Source of the DNA: Bacteroidales bacterium UBA1458
GTDB lineage: Bacteria; Bacteroidota; Bacteroidia; Bacteroidales; VadinHA17
Length of the DNA stretch: 5,384 bases
Assembly: GCA_002325785.1 (NCBI GenBank)
Contig: DCSU01000093.1
Coordinates: 6,046 to 11,429 of the forward strand
Reading direction: 5' to 3'
The number at the start of each line of letters is the position of its first letter. Position 1 is the first letter of the stretch. Under the pieces are notes generated by a model. It saw only the letters and a list, made by a program, of their open reading frames with translations. It searched no databases and had not been told where the DNA came from. The translations under genes were made by a program, and so were the position numbers. This document shows positions 1-5,384 of this stretch, in pieces.

Positions 1-251
1 CCATCGGCGCCGGCAAGCTGACCGTTGGTAGTACCCATTTCAATAACACTGGCAGCGGCCAGAGGCTGACCTTCGTTATCGAGGATCACCCCGGTAACTG
101 TCTTTTGTTGTAGATCTGCTGGCGGTACGGCCGATACACCTGCAAAGGTGAAGGCTGCCAGCATGAGAAGAACAATCGTTAGTTTTATTGGAGGAAAATA
201 ACCTCTTTTTGATCCTAACAATAAGAACCACTCTTTGGTTTTAATTGTCAT
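1..251 (-). CDS. SusC/RagA-like TonB-dependent outer-membrane receptor, N-terminal part (3' end beyond the window)
   Basis: Seen: 83 codons plus two bases are present, reading off the left edge. Residues 1-23 form a long basic N-region (several Lys and one Arg). Residues 24-39 are hydrophobic (LTIVLLMLAAFTFAG), and VSA at 39-41 suits signal peptidase I cleavage. From about residue 51, TVTGVILDNEGQPLAAASV followed by GTTNG and an ADG turn matches the carboxypeptidase-D regulatory-like domain that opens most SusC-family receptors. The start is ATG at 251-249. An in-frame TAA at 266-264 rules out an earlier start, and there is no clear Shine-Dalgarno, which is usual in Bacteroidota. Known of the family: SusC proteins are TonB-driven outer-membrane barrels that import oligosaccharides or peptides together with a SusD lipoprotein. 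Inference: a SusD gene probably lies further left. The substrate cannot be told, because the plug and barrel are missing. No ECF sigma/anti-sigma pair, the regulator often found beside such genes, precedes it here. Confidence 0.9.
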   Translation of the reverse strand, partial: MTIKTKEWFLLLGSKRGYFPPIKLTIVLLMLAAFTFAGVSAVPPADLQQKTVTGVILDNEGQPLAAASVIEMGTTNGQLAGAD

Positions 252-254
252 ACT

Positions 255-267
255 CTTAAGTTTTTAG
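255..267. repeat. 13-base direct repeat, copy 1 (next to the receptor start codon)
   Basis: CTTAAGTTTTTAG on the plus strand is identical to the sequence at 421-433. Read on the minus strand it is CTAAAAACTTAAG, ending 3 bases before the receptor ATG. It therefore covers the position a ribosome-binding site would occupy. Confidence 0.6.
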
Positions 268-322
268 GGTTAACTTAATGAAATTTAAAAAAAATTTTGC
301 TTTACGCGCTTAATTTAAGGCA

Positions 323-349
323 GCAGCTAAATGAGATACATTTTACTGC
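323..349 (-). other. Imperfect hairpin in the receptor leader
   Basis: On the minus strand, GCAG pairs with CTGC, and TAAA(A)TG pairs with CATTTA. There is one bulged base on each side and a five-base loop (TATCT). That gives about ten base pairs with no following T-run, so it is not a typical terminator. It could be a leader structure or could be chance, since the pairing is mostly A-T. Confidence 0.2.
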
Positions 350-420
350 TTTGAATTGGAGTTCAGGTTGGGTGAAATGGTTCATAGGCATTTGGAATTT
401 AGGTTAGTTATCTGGGCCAC

Positions 421-433
421 CTTAAGTTTTTAG
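421..433. repeat. 13-base direct repeat, copy 2 (near the inferred transcription start)
   Basis: This is an exact second copy of CTTAAGTTTTTAG, 166 bases from copy 1. It begins about 15 bases downstream (minus strand) of the putative -7 box, so it would fall in the first transcribed bases of the receptor mRNA. Confidence 0.6.
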
Positions 434-479
434 AGGTGCTGTTTGACACAAATATATAAAAAGCATTTCTAAAAACCTA
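423..479. repeat. Inverted repeat enclosing the putative receptor promoter
   Basis: The left arm TAAGTTTTTAGA (423-434) and right arm TCTAAAAACCTA (468-479) are reverse complements at 11 of 12 positions. The single mismatch would still be a G-U pair in RNA on one strand. The arms are separated by 33 bases that contain the -7 box candidate. The left arm overlaps copy 2 of the 13-base direct repeat, so the spacer holds three related TTTTTAG-containing sites. A dimeric regulator site is possible but unproven. Confidence 0.4.
449..456 (-). promoter_or_regulatory. Candidate Bacteroidota -7 promoter box for the SusC-like gene
   Basis: On the minus strand the sequence is TATATTTG, a full match to the Bacteroidota housekeeping -7 consensus TANNTTTG. 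It is the only such match between the SPFH gene and the receptor start. The expected -33 TTTG about 19-21 bases upstream is not present (TAGG/CTAG lies there), so the promoter would be weak or activator-dependent. Confidence 0.4.
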
Positions 480-623
480 GTTTTAGCTCTCAATATCAAT
501 TAATTATTTAACTAGTTATCAGTTACTTGAAAAATTGCCTCTTTCGCGTCCGGACATATATGGCACATTAAGCCGGCGTTGCTCACTACCGGTGCAGCCA
601 CTATTTTTAATTGAGGACAGCGA
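480..623. other. Spacer downstream of the SPFH gene; no gene seen
   Basis: The part next to the SPFH stop (about 535-623) is visibly richer in G and C than the rest of the spacer. It holds small self-complementary words (GTCCGGAC at 548-555, GCCGGC, ACCGGT), but no stem followed by a T-run that would make a convincing intrinsic terminator on the minus strand. The part at 480-534 is AT-rich and would be the upstream promoter region of the receptor gene. Confidence 0.4.
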
Positions 624-1481
624 CTATTTCTTCCCGGGCAACGGAGCAATACCTGCCATGTCACCAATGACATTCACCAGATCGCTCCCGCCGGGAACAA
701 CAATCTTAGTGTTGCTCTGCAATGAGGTCTCCAAAGCCTGAAGCTTCCTCAACAACTGTGCATTGCCGACAAAATATCTCTCTGCAGACTCATTCACCAA
801 CTTGATGAACTCAGCCTCACCCTCGGCCTGAAGGATCTTCGCCTGCTTGGCACCCTCAGCCTCCTTGATCTTGGCTCTCTTCACACCATCAGCCACAGTT
901 TCAGCGGCAGAAGCCATATCTATAGCTGCTATCTTCTCATTCTCAGCCTTCACAACCTTGTTCATCGTCTCCTGTACATCCTTCGGCGGATCTATCTGCT
1001 TTAGCTCGGTACGGACGATCTCAATACCCCACCCCTGCGTCTCATTATGCAGAGTGTTGTAAAGCTCAGCGTTGATCTTTCCGCGCTCACTGTTAGCCGA
1101 CTTCAGCGTCATGGTGCCGATGATGTTACGAAGCGTGGTGCGGGCAAGGTTAACAATCTGATACCTGAAGTTGGCAACATTGTAAATCGATCCCTTAACG
1201 CTCTCCTCATCAGACTTGACCCTGAAATATACCTGCGCATCCACACTGGCGTTCAGGTTATCGTTTGTTATGATCTCCTGCGGCTCAGCATCAACCATCT
1301 GCTCAGTCACATTGACCTGGTACATCTTATCAATGATAGGAATGATCCAGTGAAACCCCGCCTGGGCAAAATGAATGTATTTACCCAGGCGCTCGATAAG
1401 CGCCCTGTGCGTGGGTCTGACAATCCTGATCCCCATGAAGAAGATCAGAAGAACAAATAAACCAATAATTACATAAGTCAT
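624..1481 (-). CDS. SPFH/Band-7 domain membrane protein (stomatin/prohibitin/QmcA-like)
   Basis: Seen: 285 residues. Residues 3-20 form one N-terminal membrane segment (YVIIGLFVLLIFFMGIRI). It is followed by the Band-7 signature VRPTHRALIERLGKY, then GFHWIIPIIDK, and VDAEPQEIITNDN at about 63-75. The central SPFH domain runs to about residue 180, including LRNIIGTMTL and WGIEIVRTELKQIDPP. Residues about 170-235 are rich in Ala, Glu and Lys (EAEGAKQAKILQAEGEAE), the usual coiled coil. The tail NTKIVVPGGSDLVNVIGDM is typical of stomatin-type members. Known of the family: these proteins oligomerise on membranes, organise microdomains and often partner with NfeD proteins or membrane proteases. 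The length is slightly below that of E. coli QmcA (about 305). The start ATG has an AAAGGG ribosome site 8 bases upstream and an in-frame TAA at 1514-1512. No NfeD gene adjoins it in the window, so the partner is unknown. Its exact subfamily role is inferred only. Confidence 0.93.
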   Translation of the reverse strand: MTYVIIGLFVLLIFFMGIRIVRPTHRALIERLGKYIHFAQAGFHWIIPIIDKMYQVNVTEQMVDAEPQEIITNDNLNASVDAQVYFRVKSDEESVKGSIYNVANFRYQIVNLARTTLRNIIGTMTLKSANSERGKINAELYNTLHNETQGWGIEIVRTELKQIDPPKDVQETMNKVVKAENEKIAAIDMASAAETVADGVKRAKIKEAEGAKQAKILQAEGEAEFIKLVNESAERYFVGNAQLLRKLQALETSLQSNTKIVVPGGSDLVNVIGDMAGIAPLPGKK

Positions 1482-1489
1482 GATTATAT

Positions 1490-1495
1490 CCCTTT
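1490..1495 (-). promoter_or_regulatory. Shine-Dalgarno sequence of the SPFH gene
   Basis: AAAGGG on the minus strand ends 8 bases before ATG at 1481-1479, within a purine-rich run. It supports this start and is stronger than what is seen in front of the receptor gene. Confidence 0.65.
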
Positions 1496-1543
1496 CTTTC
1501 TTAAATGTGAGTTACTACGAAGTTAAGCAAAAGAAAAATACAA

Positions 1544-1576
1544 TGAACGGTTCAATCCATGGATATTTGTACAAAT
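1544..1576. promoter_or_regulatory. Three abutting short palindromes upstream of the SPFH gene
   Basis: Three self-complementary blocks follow one another without a gap: TGAACGGTTCA (1544-1554, 5-1-5), ATCCATGGAT (1555-1564, perfect) and ATTTGTACAAAT (1565-1576, perfect). They lie 63 bases upstream of the SPFH start and 25 bases past the stop of the FN3-module gene. A T-rich run (TATTTTTCTTTT, minus strand, 1540-1529) follows. They could be operator sites for the SPFH promoter or a weak terminator for the upstream operon. As RNA hairpins they would be poor, because they lack proper loops. Confidence 0.35.
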
Positions 1577-1601
1577 GAAGCTCTGAGAAAATTCCCTGCT
1601 A

Positions 1602-3653
1602 CTATCTCCATATTCCCTCTTCCTTTCCAATACTGCTTTCAATCCCGTTTTCATGCACTGAGGTAAGATAATAAAAGTACAGCTTCCCTTTCTGTGCAGT
1701 GGTGTCATTGAAGAGTATTGTGCCCTGGGGAACCGTTGCAATAACTACCGGTGCCTTTCCGCGCTCATACCTGTACAGCCTGAATGATACAATTTCCCTC
1801 TGTTCAGGCGCTTCCCATCCCACTGACACAGCCTCGCTTCCGACCGTCAGGGTCATTCCCGACGGTGGCACCGGTCTTGGCTTGGTGACAGTGATCAGGG
1901 CAGATGCGCCTGCCTTGCTCTCGCCATTTTTGAAGTCAACACCCCGGACAATATATTCATAGGTGTTCCCCGGCACAACCTGATCATCTGTGTAATAATT
2001 AACCTCCGGCTGCAGGAATCCGTCAGCCAGTAATGAGTACTCTTTCTGCCTTGCAGTATTTGTATCCCTTACCCTCCGGTAAACCCTGTATCCTATAATC
2101 TCCGGATGCGTATTTCGGATGTTATCCCAAATCATGTTCACGGCACCATTCTCATAAGCGGCAACAAGATTATCAGGCGAAGCTGTCACCGTCTCAGAAG
2201 CAGGATAGACAGAAACAGTATCCGAGAATTCACTCAGAGCGTAACTCGTGTTCTCAGCTACCGCTGCATAACTGAGCAATGTATATCCTCCGAAATATTT
2301 GCTTGTATCCGTGTAAACCACGCTGTTATCCTCTGTAACCGGGGCCACTGCCACCGGTGAAAACTCACGGGCTCCCTGAATCCTTCTGTAGATTCTCACT
2401 GCTCTGACATCAGGATTAAAGACTTTGACCTCTAACCTGGCCCCGTCGGCTATTCCTTCTGAGGAAGCTATGACAGGCCTGATCGGGGGAATCTTGTTCT
2501 CAGCAATACCGAAGAACCGTACACCTGGAGAAGAGAGCTCATCAAAGAAGCCTTCCATTACAAAATAATAGAAATATTTTCGCATGGGCTCAACTGCAGC
2601 ATCAGTGAACAGAGTATCGGAAGGGGATATCTTTTTAATCAGCACATATCCGGTATCATAGTCAACACTGCGATAAATATTGAGACTCCTTAATGCTGAA
2701 GGGTCATCAAGCTTCCATCTGACCTCGATTCCTCCTGCAGGCATCCGGGCAGTTGTGGCTAAATTGTACGGAGCCCTGACGGAACTGAAGCTGTAGATTC
2801 CCGTCCGTACAATCTCGGAGTTAACAGATACCCTCCCAAAATAGTCTACCGGAGTAATATACCAGGAATATACCCTTCCCGGTATAACTGCTGTATCCCG
2901 TACAGTTACAAAGGATGTGTCACTCCTGATAAATCTGACCATAGAAGGATTTATCCCTGAGAAGCTCTTCTCTCCTTCCTTTTTGCGGAAGACTCTGTAG
3001 AATGCAGGTCTGTATCCCGGATCGAGTCCGCATGTCATAATAACCTCATTTCCCGAGACAACCTTTCTGCTGATCACCGGTCTGCCAAGAAATGTTGTCT
3101 TTTCCCGTCGTGCAGGCACCGATGTAAAGAGCAGCTTAGCTGACTCCCCGGCTGATGCCTTGCTTACCCGGTACTGGTATTTCAGTGTATCGTTAACGGT
3201 TGAATCGAGCCATACCGTGCCAGCCGCCAATCGAACCGGCAACAACTGACCATAGTACATCAACGAGTCTGTCGTGCCTGTCCTTTCAATCACTGTGAAC
3301 AGCTTCTCAACCGGTATCCTGGCATAATCAGCCCATTCAGGGAACTTTGCACACCAGTATTGCAGACTGGTCTCAAAATCCTTCATCCTGCCTGGAGCTG
3401 TTACAAGTGCCACATTATGCCATTGACTCTCACGTTCACCCTTTCTCTCAATAAGGTATCCGGAGGTCTTGTCGGAGGCACGCTCCGGCACAATGATATC
3501 ACTACCGGTAAGCACAAAGATGCCGTACGGACTCCCGTATGCAGCCTCTGCCTCCCTCTCTGTCTGTGCACTGGCAATCACCGGAGCAGCCAGCAAAAGG
3601 ACAAACCCTGCAATTCTTAAAATATTCCCTGGTATAAAGTTTTTGCTTGTCAT
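1602..3653 (-). CDS. Secreted protein with six fibronectin type III-like modules
   Basis: Seen: 683 residues. Residues 12-29 (LRIAGFVLLLAAPVIASA) form a signal peptide with likely cleavage after ASA or ASAQ. Six modules are marked by a strand motif of the YRVYRR type at about 66, 219, 324, 419, 522 and 624. Each is followed by a D-x-x-V-x-PG-x-x-Y-x-Y type motif at about 150, 253, 351, 449, 556 and 650, best in VVPGNTYEYIVRGVDFKNG. Tryptophans of the fold's B strand are visible in VRWKLDD, MIWDNIR and VGWEAPE. Modules 2-6 repeat every 95-105 residues, normal for FN3. Module 1 carries an insertion of about 55-60 residues. Only two cysteines occur (101, 208). No type IX secretion C-terminal domain, lipobox or enzyme domain is evident. 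Known: FN3 modules mediate adhesion or act as spacers in secreted bacterial proteins. The gene starts 48 bases after the preceding beta-rich protein gene. The start ATG has AGGA 6 bases upstream, and an in-frame TAA at 3668-3666 fixes it. Specific function is unknown; scaffold or adhesin is inference. Confidence 0.85.
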   Translation of the reverse strand: MTSKNFIPGNILRIAGFVLLLAAPVIASAQTEREAEAAYGSPYGIFVLTGSDIIVPERASDKTSGYLIERKGERESQWHNVALVTAPGRMKDFETSLQYWCAKFPEWADYARIPVEKLFTVIERTGTTDSLMYYGQLLPVRLAAGTVWLDSTVNDTLKYQYRVSKASAGESAKLLFTSVPARREKTTFLGRPVISRKVVSGNEVIMTCGLDPGYRPAFYRVFRKKEGEKSFSGINPSMVRFIRSDTSFVTVRDTAVIPGRVYSWYITPVDYFGRVSVNSEIVRTGIYSFSSVRAPYNLATTARMPAGGIEVRWKLDDPSALRSLNIYRSVDYDTGYVLIKKISPSDTLFTDAAVEPMRKYFYYFVMEGFFDELSSPGVRFFGIAENKIPPIRPVIASSEGIADGARLEVKVFNPDVRAVRIYRRIQGAREFSPVAVAPVTEDNSVVYTDTSKYFGGYTLLSYAAVAENTSYALSEFSDTVSVYPASETVTASPDNLVAAYENGAVNMIWDNIRNTHPEIIGYRVYRRVRDTNTARQKEYSLLADGFLQPEVNYYTDDQVVPGNTYEYIVRGVDFKNGESKAGASALITVTKPRPVPPSGMTLTVGSEAVSVGWEAPEQREIVSFRLYRYERGKAPVVIATVPQGTILFNDTTAQKGKLYFYYLTSVHENGIESSIGKEEGIWR

Positions 3654-3701
3654 CGTCTTTCCTGTTTATGAGCTAATTGGATCTGAAGGATCAACATACT
3701 A

Positions 3702-5384
3702 TCATTTAAACCCGATCTCAAAGTCCGTCCCCGAATCTGAGATAATGAACTTACCAAAGAGAGCTTTGCCGGCGCTGGCAGAATCGACAAAACATGGTCC
3801 TACGCCAAGGACCCCATCGCATGATGAGGTGCATGTCCCAACGCCAAGCTCTGTTGTTCCTAAGATTCCGAACTCAGCGTAGCCGGTGGCGGACCATGTG
3901 CCGTTGGATGAATAGAGTCCGTCAGCGCTTATCAGCCCCTTGCCTGTGACTGTTGATGAAGCACAAACCAGGCCCATTGATGCGCCGACACCTGCCGTGA
4001 TGCGGGCAAAGATGCTGACGCCCATGTGGTATGTGTTTGCCTCGTTGAAGTTCATGCTCATGCGTATGTCACCGCCTACCTCATGGCTCAGCTGGGCGCT
4101 TATCAGCCCCAGGTCAAATTCAAACTGAGGCAGTATCGGTATCGGAAGATGCACCCCGCCCTCAATATAGAAGCCTTTGAACAGCTGGTTAAGCACCGGG
4201 AAATTGGCCGGTGGCTCACCAAAGAGCTGATAAACCCTGGAGTTGGGAATAAATTTGTCAAGAATATACTGGTTGACACTGTAATTGCCAATAAAGACTG
4301 AGGCGTTTCCCCCCATGCTGGGAGATGGCACTGCAACAGTCCCCAGCCCGAGAAAATACCAGCCGGATGCATCGAAAAGGACCTCAGCGGAGGCACTGAA
4401 TGCAGCGCCGCCAGCCAAGGTGCGACTGAAATCCATCATCCCCGTAAAACGCTTATTGTTAAAGTCGTATGTCAGGTTGCAGATACTTGAGAATGGTCCG
4501 GGGATGTTGGTGACGGTTATCTCCTGGTTATCAGCAACGAGGTCGCCCTGAACAGTGAAACTCAGAGAACCGGTCGCGCCGTTGGCATTCATCAGTTTAC
4601 CTCCAAAGCTGAACGGTGTCCAGCCGGCACCCAATGCCTTCATACGGCCCGCAACATTCTCAAGTCTCGGGGAGGAGGCGCCGTTGCCTGAGAACCTGAA
4701 CATCTGATTGCTGTTTTTATCGACAACCAGAGAGGTTGAGTCGGTGGTCCTGTACAACCATGCATCAAACTCAAAGAGCTTATCAGAGCCAATCATCTCA
4801 TAGACCTTGCCCTTTGCGAAGAATCCCTTCTCATCAAGAGTCTGTGTACCTGTCACCGGGAAGAACTCCATGGTGACCGGTCCGGGAGGCGTTATAAGAA
4901 AGCCCGAAACCTCGTTACGGAAGCCTGTAGTGTTATCCGGCTTTTTGAAGTAGAATATCTTGTAATCAAGCTTATTGCCACTGTTCATAAAGGGGATGCC
5001 GTAATCAATCATCCCGGCCAATGCAATCTCATTATTTATAACTGTAATAAGCCCCGGGGTAAATGAGCCAACCTGATATAGTGTCAGAGGTTTGCTCGTC
5101 TGGCTTATATTGAACACCGGATTGCTGTTACTCACGAAGAAGAAGTTCTCTATCTCCACCTTATCTCCCTGGGCCATCCCGGGAAGACCTCCGAACGATG
5201 CGCAAGGCTGTCCGGGCTGACCGCTGACGGAAAGCTTCCATTCATTCCGTCCCACATCAAATCCGAACTGCTTCTGGCCTGTGATTGTAAGTGTCACCAG
5301 GTTGGCAAGCGACAGTTGATCAAGCTTGTAATTACCACCCTTGAGAAGTGTCGCCTCCTCTGTCTGTTCCACGAAAATATCTGT
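3702..5384 (-). CDS. Large beta-rich protein of unknown function, C-terminal part (5' end beyond the window)
   Basis: I do not recognise this family. Seen: 560 codons are open from the window edge to TGA at 3704-3702. A GTG at 5372-5370 could be read as a start, but the frame continues upstream without a stop, there is no signal peptide, and that codon is probably an internal valine. The protein is therefore likely much longer. Counting from that valine, the chain is rich in Gly, Ser, Asn, Phe and alternating hydrophobics, suggesting repeated beta strands. Examples are SGWYFLGLGTVAVP at 336-349, a Pro/Phe-rich stretch VHLPIPILPQFEFDLG at 407-422, and Gly/Ala-rich strands at 449-512. Four cysteines fall late (470, 514, 518, 527), three of them in a tight cluster around a duplicated LGVG-x-C. 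The protein ends FEIGFK, with no recognised sorting domain. Its tight spacing to the secreted FN3-module gene implies an operon and an extracytoplasmic role. A giant surface or secreted beta-solenoid-like protein is possible, as is an enzyme-free structural protein. Confidence 0.8.
   Translation of the reverse strand, partial: TDIFVEQTEEATLLKGGNYKLDQLSLANLVTLTITGQKQFGFDVGRNEWKLSVSGQPGQPCASFGGLPGMAQGDKVEIENFFFVSNSNPVFNISQTSKPLTLYQVGSFTPGLITVINNEIALAGMIDYGIPFMNSGNKLDYKIFYFKKPDNTTGFRNEVSGFLITPPGPVTMEFFPVTGTQTLDEKGFFAKGKVYEMIGSDKLFEFDAWLYRTTDSTSLVVDKNSNQMFRFSGNGASSPRLENVAGRMKALGAGWTPFSFGGKLMNANGATGSLSFTVQGDLVADNQEITVTNIPGPFSSICNLTYDFNNKRFTGMMDFSRTLAGGAAFSASAEVLFDASGWYFLGLGTVAVPSPSMGGNASVFIGNYSVNQYILDKFIPNSRVYQLFGEPPANFPVLNQLFKGFYIEGGVHLPIPILPQFEFDLGLISAQLSHEVGGDIRMSMNFNEANTYHMGVSIFARITAGVGASMGLVCASSTVTGKGLISADGLYSSNGTWSATGYAEFGILGTTELGVGTCTSSCDGVLGVGPCFVDSASAGKALFGKFIISDSGTDFEIGFK

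Larger units (their letters stand above)
252..442 (-). other. Probable long 5' untranslated leader of the SusC-like receptor gene
   Basis: This AT-rich stretch has no convincing reading frame on either strand. It lies between the only consensus-like -7 box in the spacer and the receptor start codon, so it would be transcribed as a leader of about 190 bases. It contains an oligo-A/T tract at 287-297, a short palindrome CTTAATTTAAG at 309-319, and an imperfect hairpin at 323-349. One copy of a 13-base direct repeat lies near each end. The leader assignment is inferred from the promoter match and not shown directly. Confidence 0.4.

Noticed and set aside
283..320. Intrinsic terminator or attenuator formed by the T-tract in the receptor leader
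   Set aside because: The minus strand has eight Ts in a row, but no stable GC-rich stem immediately precedes them.
443..471. Plus-strand TTGACA with a TTTCTA 17 bases later, resembling a sigma-70 promoter
   Set aside because: There is no plus-strand gene downstream, the -10 match is poor, and Bacteroidota do not use this consensus. The same bases contain the minus-strand TATATTTG box.
519..626. In-frame open stretch of 34 codons after the SPFH TAG stop, ending in TGA (possible readthrough or recent truncation)
   Set aside because: About 34 open codons are expected by chance fairly often. The translated tail has no family resemblance, and the SPFH protein already ends in a normal-looking C-terminus.
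535..741. 68-codon plus-strand open frame
   Set aside because: It overlaps the 3' end of the well-supported SPFH gene on the other strand, has no recognisable product, and has no ribosome site or promoter.
1528..1556. Minus-strand promoter for the SPFH gene (TTCTTTTG with an ATTG upstream)
   Set aside because: The -7 box has a mismatch at a key position (TT for TA) and the spacing to the upstream box is about 17 instead of 19-21, so the match is too weak to list.
3702..3722. Outer-membrane beta-barrel C-terminal signal (FEIGFK)
   Set aside because: The last residue is Lys instead of an aromatic. A short alternating pattern alone is too little to call a barrel.
3469..3882. 137-codon plus-strand open frame spanning the gap between the two large genes
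   Set aside because: It is antisense to two strongly supported genes. Its composition looks like a shadow of the minus-strand codons.
5370..5372. GTG as the start codon of the large beta-rich protein
   Set aside because: The frame stays open to the window edge, no signal peptide follows, and the text reads as a mid-protein sequence. It is more likely an internal valine.

Overview
The window most likely comes from a Bacteroidota genome, probably Bacteroidales-like. The main reason is the left-edge gene, which encodes the start of a SusC/RagA-type TonB-dependent receptor: a signal peptide followed by the N-terminal carboxypeptidase-regulatory-like plug extension. The only recognisable promoter-like element is a Bacteroidota-type -7 box (TANNTTTG), and the genes are moderately GC-balanced with AT-rich spacers. 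No tRNA, rRNA, CRISPR array, insertion sequence or phage gene is visible.

All four genes lie on the minus strand, so transcription runs from high to low coordinates. First is the 3' part of a gene for a large, glycine- and beta-rich protein of unknown function (3702-5384). It is open to the window edge, so its true start lies outside. After 48 bases comes a complete gene for a 683-residue secreted protein built of six fibronectin-III-like modules (1602-3653). The short gap and shared strand suggest the two form one operon and act together outside the cytoplasm, probably at the cell surface. A 120-base spacer follows, containing three back-to-back short palindromes. Next is a complete SPFH/Band-7 (stomatin/prohibitin-like) membrane protein gene (624-1481) with a good Shine-Dalgarno sequence. 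Last, after a 372-base AT-rich spacer, is the SusC-like receptor (1-251, cut off at the window edge).

The 252-623 spacer appears to hold the promoter and a long untranslated leader (about 190 bases) of the receptor gene. A 13-base sequence occurs twice, once near the inferred transcription start and once 3 bases before the start codon. A near-inverted third copy places the putative -7 box inside an inverted repeat.

The pair of large surface-type proteins is the least understood part of the window. The SPFH gene and the receptor are recognisable families, but their adjacency to the pair need not imply a shared pathway. No novel defence or mobile system could be demonstrated from this sequence alone.
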